From the NCBI RefSeq assembly GCF_019636135.1, contig NZ_JAHBYD010000003.1:1-64000 (forward strand): a DNA stretch of 64,000 bases. Direction: 5' to 3'. Below are positions 50,289-58,253 of this stretch, piece after piece (the stretch's first letter is position 1; the number at the start of each line of letters is the position of its first letter). Source of the stretch: Phenylobacterium sp. (GTDB taxonomy: Bacteria; Pseudomonadota; Alphaproteobacteria; Caulobacterales; Caulobacteraceae). Made by a program: the position numbers and the translations under genes. Under the pieces are notes generated by a model. That model did not search any database. It was not told the DNA's origin and was given only the letters and a program-made list of their open reading frames with translations.

Positions 50289-51661
50289 CCGCCCTCGCCA
50301 CCCGTCTGGTCGACGAGCCGATGTTCGTTGACGTTTTGGAGCCCGGCGTCCGGGTTCGCGACGGGGCCGAACTCGCCGCGCTCGGCGACGCCATTCGGCT
50401 CTCGACCGAAGGTCTCGAAACCTACTTCTTCTCCAATTGGCGCCCCGTGCTGTTCGATCTGCTCGTGGTCGCCGCGGCTGCGGAATACTGCGATGCGGCC
50501 AAGGCGCGCTCGACCGTCTCCTGGTCACGGATTTTCGACGTGCGTGTAGCTGTCCACGACGTTGAGCTCTGGTCCTCGCCGGCGGTAACGGCGGCCCTGG
50601 AAGACGCGCTGACCTTCCTGACCGGCGACACCTGGTCCTTCAGATTTGTCGCTCGCCGTCAAAGCGCTGAAACTACCCGCCCCTTGAGCCTCGAATTGCC
50701 GGCCGGGGCCAAGGCCATCATGCCCTACAGCGACGGTTTGGACTCGCGCGCCGTTCACGCCCTTACCGCCCAGGCGCTGGGCGCATCGGCCTTGGTGCGC
50801 GTACGCCTGGGATCGGTCGGAGTCGATGACCCGCAGCGCGAGCGACGCCGCGCGGCCTTCACCCTCGTGCCGTACAAGGTTCAGGTTCCGCAGAGGAAGG
50901 AATCGTCGGCCCGATCCCGCGGCTTCAAGTTCGCCGTCGTCACTGGCGTGGCTGCGCAGATCGCTGGCGTCGATCGGATCGTCGTCACCGAGAGCGGCCA
51001 AGGCGCCTTCGGCCCCATGATGGCCGTGAGTGGCCAGATCTACCCTGACTACCGTGTCCATCCGCTCTTCACCGCACGCGTCGAGCACCTGTTTGAAGTC
51101 CTGGCCGGATCAACCGCGCGCTACGAGTATCCGCGTCTTTGGTCCACTAAGGGGGAAACCCTGGCTGAAGCGGCGGCGTTGCCCAATCCACCGACCTGGG
51201 ACGACACCCGCTCCTGCTGGCAGCAATCGCGTCATGCCTCCGTTGACGGCCGCCGTCGTCAGTGCGGCATCTGCGCGGCCTGCATGCTTCGGCGCATGAG
51301 CATGTTTAACGCTGGCCTTCCGGAGTCAGCCGACGCCTACATTTGGGAGAACCTCTCGGCTCCGACCATCGAGGCTGGTGTGGCGGAAGGCTTCACGGGC
51401 GTCACCGGCGCCATGCGCGAACATGCGATCGCTGGGGTCCTGCACTTGGATCACCTGGCTGACCTGGCGACTGCCCCGAGCGCGGCGCGTGCGGTGCGGC
51501 GCATCGCCCGCGAGACCGCCGAGGTCCTCCATGATGACCCGGTCGCGATCGAGGCGCGGTTGCGCTCCCTCCTTAGCCGTCACGCTGCCGAATGGCACCG
51601 GTTCCTTGACGCCCTGGCGCCAGAGTCCTTCGTTCGGGGCCTTTCGGCGAACCAGCCATGA
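50285..51661 (+). CDS. QueC/QatC-like PP-loop ATPase with zinc site
   Basis: A 458-residue protein, about twice the length of QueC (7-cyano-7-deazaguanine synthase). Residues 1-140 are an extra N-terminal domain. PP-loop YSDGLDSRA (148-156) gives the ATP-pyrophosphatase motif with the second Gly replaced by Asp. ESGQGAFGP (236-244) is the QueC-type loop. C311, C327, C330 and C333 form a C-x15-CxxCxxC zinc site as in QueC. The long form resembles QatC of the Qat anti-phage system, but QatA, QatB and QatD are not seen. It overlaps both neighbours by 4 bp. Confidence 0.85.
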   Translation: MTALATRLVDEPMFVDVLEPGVRVRDGAELAALGDAIRLSTEGLETYFFSNWRPVLFDLLVVAAAAEYCDAAKARSTVSWSRIFDVRVAVHDVELWSSPAVTAALEDALTFLTGDTWSFRFVARRQSAETTRPLSLELPAGAKAIMPYSDGLDSRAVHALTAQALGASALVRVRLGSVGVDDPQRERRRAAFTLVPYKVQVPQRKESSARSRGFKFAVVTGVAAQIAGVDRIVVTESGQGAFGPMMAVSGQIYPDYRVHPLFTARVEHLFEVLAGSTARYEYPRLWSTKGETLAEAAALPNPPTWDDTRSCWQQSRHASVDGRRRQCGICAACMLRRMSMFNAGLPESADAYIWENLSAPTIEAGVAEGFTGVTGAMREHAIAGVLHLDHLADLATAPSAARAVRRIARETAEVLHDDPVAIEARLRSLLSRHAAEWHRFLDALAPESFVRGLSANQP

Positions 51662-52827
51662 CCGAGGCGCTTTCCCCCCAGGAAGTCGGCGAGCGCCTGC
51701 GGATCGCGCGGGAGGCGGCGAAGGTCACCCAGGCCGCCGCCGCCGCCGCCCTTGATGTCGCGCGAACCACCGTGGTCGCCATCGAACAGGGCCATCGCCG
51801 CGCCAAGCTGGACGAGTTGCAGCGCTTGGCGTCGCTATACGGCGTGTCTCTGAACGCCCTGTTGCGCCGTGAAGCAGTTCAGGTCGACCTCAAGCCCCGC
51901 TTTCGACGCATGGGTGAGCAGGATGACGGCGTCGATGACGCCGTGGCCCTCCTAACCACCCTTGTCCAGGCCGAACTCGAACTTGAAGATCTCCTCGGCG
52001 TGCAGCGATCACGAAACGATCCGCCTGAACGCCCCCTAATGCCGGGTGATGTGGTTCTGCAGGCCGAACATGATGCGGCCGAACTGCGCCAGTGGCTCGG
52101 TATCGGCCAAGCGCCGATCCACGACATCGTCTCGCTGCTCGAACTGCAGCTCGGCATAAGGGTGTTCGTTCGCCGGCTGCCGGCCAAGATTTCGGGCCTC
52201 TACGCCTACGATGAGGCGGCCGGGCCGTGCATTCTCTTGAACGCTGCCCACCCTCGGGAGCGTCGAGCCCAAACCGGCGGGCACGAGCTGGGACACCTGA
52301 TCTCGACCCGGCGCGCACCCGACGCCCTGTACGATGGATCCCCAGAAGCTAGCCGCGAAGAGCGCTACGCTAATGCTTTTGCCCGGGCCTTTCTAACCCC
52401 AGCGCGCGCCGTCATGGCGATGTTCCGCGATGTCACCGCCGGAAGCTCTCAACTCACCAGGCGGCATGTCATTGTTCTGGCCCATGGGTTTGGTGTGGCG
52501 CGCGAAGCCATGGTTCGCCGCCTAGAAGAGCTCGACCTAACGAAGGCCGGGACTTGGGACTGGTTCGAGCACAATGGCGGCATCACCAACGAGCAGGCGC
52601 GCCAAGTCCTTGGCGACGCCTGGAGTGTCGATGCCCGAAAAGCGGACGCAGCTCGGCCGGTGTCGCTTCGCCTCGGCATGCTTGCTCGTGAGGCCTGGAA
52701 GAAGAACCTCCTCAGCGAGGGCCAGTTGGCCGGGCTGCTGCAGCTCGATCGTGTCGAAATCCGCGAGTTGATTGACGCCTTCGAGGACGAGGAGGTCGAC
52801 GACGCGACCTCCCGTCCCATGTTCTGA
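51658..52827 (+). CDS. XRE regulator fused to ImmA/IrrE-type metallopeptidase
   Basis: A 389-residue protein. HTH_3 at ~9-65 (RLRIAREAAKVTQAAAAAALDVARTTVVAIEQGHRRAKLDELQRLASLYGVSL); peptidase domain with HELGH (209-213) preceded by LLNAAHPRERRAQT and followed by EERYANAFARAFLTP, the COG2856 pattern; C-terminal helical region. Such proteins cleave a repressor or partner to release a response. ATG overlaps the QueC-like stop by 4 bp. It probably autoregulates through the TGACATT operators upstream of the operon. Confidence 0.92.
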   Translation: MTEALSPQEVGERLRIAREAAKVTQAAAAAALDVARTTVVAIEQGHRRAKLDELQRLASLYGVSLNALLRREAVQVDLKPRFRRMGEQDDGVDDAVALLTTLVQAELELEDLLGVQRSRNDPPERPLMPGDVVLQAEHDAAELRQWLGIGQAPIHDIVSLLELQLGIRVFVRRLPAKISGLYAYDEAAGPCILLNAAHPRERRAQTGGHELGHLISTRRAPDALYDGSPEASREERYANAFARAFLTPARAVMAMFRDVTAGSSQLTRRHVIVLAHGFGVAREAMVRRLEELDLTKAGTWDWFEHNGGITNEQARQVLGDAWSVDARKADAARPVSLRLGMLAREAWKKNLLSEGQLAGLLQLDRVEIRELIDAFEDEEVDDATSRPMF

Positions 52828-52834
52828 GACGCGC

Positions 52835-53419
52835 ATGGCCGTTGCCGACGCGAGCGTCTGTATCAACCTCGCTGCCACTGGCTGCGGAGATAGGATTCTC
52901 CGTCTCTATGATGGCAGGCTGGAAATCACCCAGACCGCTCTATCCGAGCTGGAGCGTGGGCGAGAGAAGGGCCGCCAGGCCGCTGATCACGTGGCGACCT
53001 GGCTGCACCTCGGGTTGATGCAAGTAGTCGAACTCGATCCTGAAGATGAGGATCTGTTCCTAAGCTTGGTGGCTGGCGACGCGGCGCAGACGCTGGATGA
53101 CGGTGAAGCGGCGACCCTGATACATGCCCAACGGGTAGGAACGACGGTCTACATCGACGAGCGCAAGGCAACCTCACTCGCGGCCGCACGCTTCCCGAGC
53201 CTCGTGGTCGCCTCGACGGTGGACTTGCTGTTCACGCCCGATGTCCGTGGCGGCCTCGGGGAGGCGGACCTGGGAGAGGCGCTATTCGGAGCGCTGGTGG
53301 ACGCCAGGATGCGGGTGGCTGCACACCGCGCGGCGGAGGTCATCGCCTGCATTGGCCGTGATCGTGCTGAAGGCTGCACCAGCCTTTCGGCTAGCGTTCG
53401 TCGCGCGCTCAAGGCCTAG
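52835..53419 (+). CDS. PIN-like domain protein
   Basis: A 194-residue protein with PIN-like order: VADASVCINLA (first Asp, residue ~4), TQTALSELERG (Glu ~38), DDGEAATLIHAQ, and VYIDERKATSLA. It starts 7 bp after the XRE-ImmA stop, so it belongs to the same operon. XRE-ImmA plus PIN-like pairs are known in toxin-antitoxin-like contexts; this could be the nuclease effector. It ends by overlapping the convergent DUF2971 gene by 4 bp. Confidence 0.75.
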   Translation: MAVADASVCINLAATGCGDRILRLYDGRLEITQTALSELERGREKGRQAADHVATWLHLGLMQVVELDPEDEDLFLSLVAGDAAQTLDDGEAATLIHAQRVGTTVYIDERKATSLAAARFPSLVVASTVDLLFTPDVRGGLGEADLGEALFGALVDARMRVAAHRAAEVIACIGRDRAEGCTSLSASVRRALKA

Positions 53420-54396
53420 CTAGGGCTGTCGGGGTCTGGAGGGGCTGCGCTGTCGTCTGAAAGAACAATCTCGGCGAATGCTTCTTGGATTGACCGCGCC
53501 CGTCGCGGCCAGGTCGCCAGAATCTCATCCATGTCGGCGCTCGCTTTATGCAGCAAGAACGTCCCGCGCTTCTGGCGGACTTCATAGAGCTTGACTGCGC
53601 GGTCTCGCTCGGCGAGCGCTTTGGCGACTGCGAACTGCACAGCAAGGGGGCATCGCATCCCGAACACTACTTCCTCAAGTTCGAGTGGAGAGTCGCGCAG
53701 GCCGCGATCACCGATCAGCCGCCATTCGCGCTCGTAGCGCCAATCGCGCGCCTTCTTCAGGAGGACGGCATCATCGACGCGCCGAGCCGCCTCTGCGTCG
53801 CCGTCCACCATGGCCTTCACGATGCTCGCCCTCACGCTCCGGTCGCCCCCGTAAGCGACGGGTTCCAGCTTCACGTCGGCCGGCGCGGAGTAACCTATGC
53901 AGACGCCTCTATGCTGATCACCGTAGTGGCTCCACATCAGCGGACAGTTCGCGCGCTTTGCGAAGGACACGATTCCTCTGTCGTAACGTCGGATCACCTC
54001 TTGGTGGACGTGTTCTCCAAGGAGGTACTGAAGCGGGTCGACGATCTCGTAGTCGGGATTAGTGGCGTTGTAGCGGATATCAGCCAGCAGATCCTCTGCC
54101 GCGCGACGAGCATGCTTCTCGATGTGCTCCACCGTTCGGGGTCCGCGATAACGGATCTTCCGCGCCGCCGACTGCATCTCGTCCGTCACGCGGCGTTCGA
54201 CCAACTTCCGCAGCACACCTTCTAGGTCGGGCACTGGAAGGTCGGTTTCAAACGACGGTTTGGCATCGAGGGGATCGTTGAAAGTCGACGGGTCTGCAAA
54301 GAAGAGCTTGTCTTCGACGAGCATCTCCAGGCTGAGCGCGCTGAAAGCCCGATACTTATAGATGCGGCGAGGCTTCGACTTGGGCGACATGAGCAT
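53416..54396 (-). CDS. DUF2971 protein
   Basis: A 326-residue protein. DUF2971 marks: RIYKYRAFSALSLEMLVEDKLFFADPSTFNDPLDAK at the N-terminus, CPLMWSHYGDQHRGVCIGYSA in the middle and WRYEREWRLIGD near the C-terminus. The family is frequent in defence islands and stand-alone loci; its activity is not established. It converges on the PIN-like gene. No partner on the same strand is adjacent. Confidence 0.88.
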   Translation of the reverse strand: MLMSPKSKPRRIYKYRAFSALSLEMLVEDKLFFADPSTFNDPLDAKPSFETDLPVPDLEGVLRKLVERRVTDEMQSAARKIRYRGPRTVEHIEKHARRAAEDLLADIRYNATNPDYEIVDPLQYLLGEHVHQEVIRRYDRGIVSFAKRANCPLMWSHYGDQHRGVCIGYSAPADVKLEPVAYGGDRSVRASIVKAMVDGDAEAARRVDDAVLLKKARDWRYEREWRLIGDRGLRDSPLELEEVVFGMRCPLAVQFAVAKALAERDRAVKLYEVRQKRGTFLLHKASADMDEILATWPRRARSIQEAFAEIVLSDDSAAPPDPDSPS

Positions 54397-54591
54397 GCGC
54401 CGCAGAGAACGCGCAGTGACCTAGCCTGTCCACTGCAGAGCTGCCAGAGTCCGCTCGAGAGTGGCGCATACGCCCGTGGACCGGCCCGCAGTGCCGTGGG
54501 TTCCGCGTTTCTGCCCGGGCAGAAGCTTGTCGGTGGCGCCGTCGTGGAGATTGCATCTTGCGCGCCGTCGCGCTGGACGCTTCAGAAAGGG

Positions 54592-55818
54592 ATGGCTGAT
54601 CCCCTCTACGAGGATTTCGACCCGGAGGTCGACTTCACCCGCATGACACTATGCGAGGCTTGCGCGAAACACGACAGCCTCAAGCGCTTCGTGGCCAAGC
54701 ATGCTGTCCTGGGCCCAGTTTGCGGCATCTGCCAGCGTGTGGACACGCCCTACGGCGCTTGCGACGTCGGGCAGAAATTTCAACTGACTAACCTCGTGAA
54801 AGCGCTCGTGCGGTTCTTCTACCACGAGTACGAGTACAACCATCACTGGGGCGGCGATCATCAGCCCGAGGCGTTGCTTGCCACGGCCAATCCCATTCTC
54901 GAGGACACCCACGGGCCGGGGTTCGAACGCTCCCCCGGCAAGAGTGCGGACTTCCTCTATGACTTGTTCTCGGCTGAACCCTACCCGCCGGTCGACAAGG
55001 GCGTCTCGGTCTACGCGGGTTTCGGCCCCAACGGAGAGCGCCACCTAGCGTTCGCGATCAGCGACAGCCCGAGCTGGATGCTGCGGGACCTGAGCGAGCG
55101 TCTCGCGTCGGAAAATCCATTCGACGTCGAGCCTGAGGTCGATGCGATCATCGAGAGGATCGGGACGCGCATCGACAAGCGCGTGGTCGTCGGCTCCTCC
55201 TTCTACCGATGCCGGATCGGCACGGCGAAGCGCTGGGAGCGGCATACATGGGATTGGAAGCCAAACATCCGCCACCAGCCCTACCAGGCGGGCGAGCTCG
55301 GGGCGCCCCCACCGCCAAGCGCGAATTCCGGCCGGCTCAACCGTGAGGGTGTCGCCTTCCTTTACTTGGCGTCGGACCAGCACACCGCCGCCGCAGAGGT
55401 ACGTCCCCATCCGGGGCATCTACTCTCCGTAGGTCAGTATCGCGCCGCACGAGATGTCAGGATCGCAGCCTTCGAGGCTGACATCGCCGAGTTCTGTGGC
55501 AGCGAAGCCGATCTCAACCTGTTTCACTTCATCCACGCAGTGGACCAGACCATGGCGCGCCCCGTCCTTCCCGGCGCAACGGGCCGCTACACGGTCACCC
55601 AACTAGTCGCAGATTGCCTGCGGCGTCGCGGGTTCGACGGGGTGTCGTTCCAAAGCAGTGTCGCCAACGGTCAGAACCTTTGCGTCTTTCGCCCCGACAC
55701 CTTCGCCTACGTCGAAGACAGCGCCGCAGTCCTCTCGGTGAAGGCCTTGGCCTACACCCTCGAGGACGCGCCCATGCTGCTGGCGCCTGAAGACGGCGAT
55801 TACGACCTTGAAAGCTGA
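54592..55818 (+). CDS. RES-domain toxin-like protein with N-terminal zinc domain
   Basis: A 408-residue protein. The N-terminal part has two Cys pairs (CEACAKHD and CGICQR, ~19-47) and is the HEPN/RES N-terminal type; the C-terminal RES domain (~residues 198-385) shows SSFYRCRIGT, APPPPSANSGRLNREGVAFLYLASDQHTAAAEVRPHPG and LVADCLRRRGFDGVSFQSS. RES toxins deplete NAD+. ATG 54592 was chosen from GAAAGG upstream. Two small genes follow closely and may be antitoxin or accessory. Confidence 0.85.
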   Translation: MADPLYEDFDPEVDFTRMTLCEACAKHDSLKRFVAKHAVLGPVCGICQRVDTPYGACDVGQKFQLTNLVKALVRFFYHEYEYNHHWGGDHQPEALLATANPILEDTHGPGFERSPGKSADFLYDLFSAEPYPPVDKGVSVYAGFGPNGERHLAFAISDSPSWMLRDLSERLASENPFDVEPEVDAIIERIGTRIDKRVVVGSSFYRCRIGTAKRWERHTWDWKPNIRHQPYQAGELGAPPPPSANSGRLNREGVAFLYLASDQHTAAAEVRPHPGHLLSVGQYRAARDVRIAAFEADIAEFCGSEADLNLFHFIHAVDQTMARPVLPGATGRYTVTQLVADCLRRRGFDGVSFQSSVANGQNLCVFRPDTFAYVEDSAAVLSVKALAYTLEDAPMLLAPEDGDYDLES

Positions 55819-55830
55819 TCGGTGGGAATC

Positions 55831-56391
55831 ATGGGGCAAGGCGTGATTGACCCGGTTGCGCTGGCTGCCGCCGCTGGCGCCGCTATTGCGCATTGGACGG
55901 AGGTTGCGACTGCTGCCGCCGCGTTGGTGGCGCTCGCGCTCTCGGCGAGAAGCAACGGTACGGCACGCAAGGCGCTGCGCCTCGCCGAAGTGCAGGAGGC
56001 GCGGCGGCAGCCGCGCGTCGCGACCTACCTTCGCGCACATCACCAGCAAAGTATCCCAGGAGGCAGGACACAATATGCCTTCGACGTAACGATCAGCAGC
56101 CAGTCAGACGCCGACAATGCGATTGTGGAGGCGACGCTTCACCTCAGCTACCGGGTCAGCGAGGTGCCGATCGTCGCGAAGATCCCGCAGGATCCGGGCC
56201 GTGCGGACGGCGCGCTGGGACTTCCCGTAAAGCTGGGCGCCCGCGACGCCATCTCAGGATGGTGCAGGTTCGCCGTGGATGATGGCGTCCTGGACGGCGC
56301 GATGGCCGATCTCCTCGCGGTAGTCCTGACCGACAGCTTCGGAAATGAATACCGGGTCGAGGCACAAATCCTGCGGGCGCCGCCCCGATGA
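55831..56391 (+). CDS. Hypothetical membrane-anchored protein
   Basis: A ~186-residue protein. Residues ~7-40 are hydrophobic (VALAAAAGAAIAHWTEVATAAAALVALALS), probably one or two membrane helices; the rest is a soluble beta-rich domain (YAFDVTISSQSDADNAIVEATLHLSY). GTG 55822 is an alternative start. It lies 12 bp after the RES gene and overlaps the next gene by 4 bp. No family recognised. Confidence 0.7.
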   Translation: MGQGVIDPVALAAAAGAAIAHWTEVATAAAALVALALSARSNGTARKALRLAEVQEARRQPRVATYLRAHHQQSIPGGRTQYAFDVTISSQSDADNAIVEATLHLSYRVSEVPIVAKIPQDPGRADGALGLPVKLGARDAISGWCRFAVDDGVLDGAMADLLAVVLTDSFGNEYRVEAQILRAPPR

Positions 56392-57017
56392 GAAAGGTGC
56401 GCCCCCGCGTCTTGCGGCTCAATCACCCGAGGGAAGGAACGTCGCTCACGATCGTGGGCGACGGGTCCATCGGCACAGCGGAGGTTGGCGAAGGCCGGAT
56501 GGTGCCGCTCGTCATCCTTGACACAACCTACCGGCCGGACCTCGAGGAGTTCATCCGGCTGCATCAGTTCGTCAGCGCCGGCGATGTGGCTGTGAGCTGG
56601 AACAAGTTCGGCCGGGGCCCCGACGTGATCTCGCTTGTGCTGCGTTTCACAAAGCCTGCGGACGTCATCGCGATTATCGATTTCGACCTGAGGAAGGATC
56701 ACGCGATCCTCGTCGAGCAGGTCCTGGCGAGCCGCGGGCTCTACATCCAGGCGGGCCGCCCAGGCGACCGCCTGAAGCATGATCCAAACCGTCCTAAGGT
56801 GATCTTGGAAGTGCCAGACCTCGGCTTCGGCCCGGCGTGGGAAAAGATGCTGCGAGGGCACGCGGTCCGGAAATACCGCAACATGGGCCTCGATCGCACG
56901 GCAGCGCGCGCCGCCGCCACCGAGTTCATGACCTCGATCCGAACCATCGCGCAAATTCGTCCACCGTTCATGAGGTCCGAGCAGGGCGACGACAAGGACC
57001 GCCTAGCCCCCACCTAG
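56388..57017 (+). CDS. Hypothetical protein, ~209 aa
   Basis: No family recognised. The N-terminal half is strand-rich (RPRVLRLNHPREGTSLTIVGDGSIG, then VPLVILDTTYRPDLEEFI, DVISLVLRFTKPADVIAIIDFDLRKDHAILVEQVL) and the C-terminal third is helical. It overlaps the previous gene by 4 bp (ATGA), so it is coupled with it and with the RES gene. The DFDLRKDHA segment could be a nuclease-type acidic site but no full motif is seen. Confidence 0.7.
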   Translation: MRKVRPRVLRLNHPREGTSLTIVGDGSIGTAEVGEGRMVPLVILDTTYRPDLEEFIRLHQFVSAGDVAVSWNKFGRGPDVISLVLRFTKPADVIAIIDFDLRKDHAILVEQVLASRGLYIQAGRPGDRLKHDPNRPKVILEVPDLGFGPAWEKMLRGHAVRKYRNMGLDRTAARAAATEFMTSIRTIAQIRPPFMRSEQGDDKDRLAPT

Positions 57018-57024
57018 CCGACCT

Positions 57025-57228
57025 TCAGTCGGCGAGCGTTCCGATGGAGACGCCCAGCGCGTCGGCAAGCCGTTTGACGTTGGTGATTGTGGGGTTTCGA
57101 ACCGCTCGCTCGATTCCCGAAACGTAGGTGCGGTCGACGCCCGCCTGCTCGGCCAACTCTTCCTGCGACCAGCCCTTCGCCTTGCGCTCGCGGCGCAAGT
57201 TTGCTGCGAAGTGGCGGAGGAAATCCAT
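57025..57228 (-). CDS. Small XRE regulator
   Basis: A 67-residue HTH protein: FAANLRRERKAKGWSQEELAEQAGVDRTYVSGIERAVRNPTITNVKRLADALGVS. The helix pattern is a complete HTH_3, as in controller proteins of restriction systems. ATG 57228 is chosen because the fold begins there; the frame is open further upstream with unlikely sequence. It is divergent from the Mrr-type endonuclease, fitting a C-protein role. Confidence 0.82.
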   Translation of the reverse strand: MDFLRHFAANLRRERKAKGWSQEELAEQAGVDRTYVSGIERAVRNPTITNVKRLADALGVSIGTLAD

Positions 57229-57323
57229 CGCAGCGAGGACGCCAGCGATGTGGTCTATCCATCCACGGTGTATGAGTCCCATTTTGGGTTGACTGGTCGG
57301 CGGCCCGATGGCCAGTCGGCAAT

Positions 57324-58253
57324 ATGAATGAGACGCATAGTCCACAGCCGAGTTCTCCCGCGGCGGTGCGCTACATCAAGCTTGGCGAGGGCGGAGCTTG
57401 GCTACGCGAGTGCCTCCAAGCGGACCAGCTTCTCTTTCAGGACCTCGTGCCGCATGAGGTTGCCGCCGGCGGCGACTGGGATACGGCGCGGCGCCTCTAC
57501 GGCGACGATGACCGCGCTCAGATCGGCAACGACCTGCGGGAGATCAGAGACTTCTATAAACAGCCGACAGACTGTCTCTGGATCACATTCGGCCAGGGGC
57601 GGCTTTGGTGGGCTTTTGCAGAGGCCGAGGTGACCATGCGCGCGGACGGCGTGCGGGTCCGGAAGACGCTGAAGCCGTGGTCCTGCCAGGACCGGGCAGG
57701 GCGGGAGCTGCTGATTTCAGACCTCTCCACCAGCCTCACCCAGACCGCGTCGTATCGGCGGACGATCTGCTCGGTGGCGGCGGAAGCCTACCTGCTGCGG
57801 CGGCTGAATGCCGAGGCGGACCCGCTGGTGGAGCGGGCGGAGGGGCTGACGGCGGATCTGACGGCGGTGGCGGGCGAGATGATCGCGGGGCTGCACTGGC
57901 GTGATTTCGAAGTGCTGGTGGACCTGATTTTCTCGCGGAGCGGCTGGCGGCGGATCGCGGCGGTGGGCGGGTCCGGGCAGCCGGACAGCGATCTTATCCT
58001 GCAGCAGGCGGTCACCGGCGAGCGGGCGTTCGTGCAGATCAAGTCGAAGGCCACCGCCGCGACGCTAAGAGACTACCTGGCGCGGTTCGAGGCCTATCCC
58101 GACATGGACCGGTTCTTCTTCGCCTGCCACAGCCCTGCCGGACGGCTGGAGGGGCCGGTCGATGCACGGGTCAGGCTTTGGCTGCGGCCGGAGCTGGCGG
58201 CGCAGGCCATGGAGGCGGGCCTTACCGGCTGGCTGATGGACAAGCGCCGCTGA
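57324..58253 (+). CDS. Mrr-type restriction endonuclease
   Basis: A 309-residue protein. The C-terminal Mrr_cat region (~190-300) shows LHWRDFEVLVDLIFSRSGWRRIAAVGGSGQPDSDLILQ and AFVQIKSKA: D221/D223, then Q238-x-K240, a QxK form of the nuclease motif. The N-terminal ~180 residues are unrecognised, possibly a target-recognition or modification-sensing domain (WITFGQGRLWWAFAEAEV resembles a PUA/EVE-like strand set). No cognate methyltransferase lies directly beside it, so it may cut modified DNA. It abuts the convergent terminase gene. Confidence 0.8.
   Translation: MNETHSPQPSSPAAVRYIKLGEGGAWLRECLQADQLLFQDLVPHEVAAGGDWDTARRLYGDDDRAQIGNDLREIRDFYKQPTDCLWITFGQGRLWWAFAEAEVTMRADGVRVRKTLKPWSCQDRAGRELLISDLSTSLTQTASYRRTICSVAAEAYLLRRLNAEADPLVERAEGLTADLTAVAGEMIAGLHWRDFEVLVDLIFSRSGWRRIAAVGGSGQPDSDLILQQAVTGERAFVQIKSKATAATLRDYLARFEAYPDMDRFFFACHSPAGRLEGPVDARVRLWLRPELAAQAMEAGLTGWLMDKRR

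Noticed and set aside
49722..53419. Complete Qat (QatABCD) or type IV CBASS system
   Set aside because: Only the QueC-like protein fits. No QatA ATPase, TatD-type nuclease, CD-NTase or TGT-like gene is in the window.
54496..54591. Upstream extension of the RES protein to 54496
   Set aside because: The first 32 codons lack family character, and ATG 54592 has a better ribosome site and a sensible acidic start.
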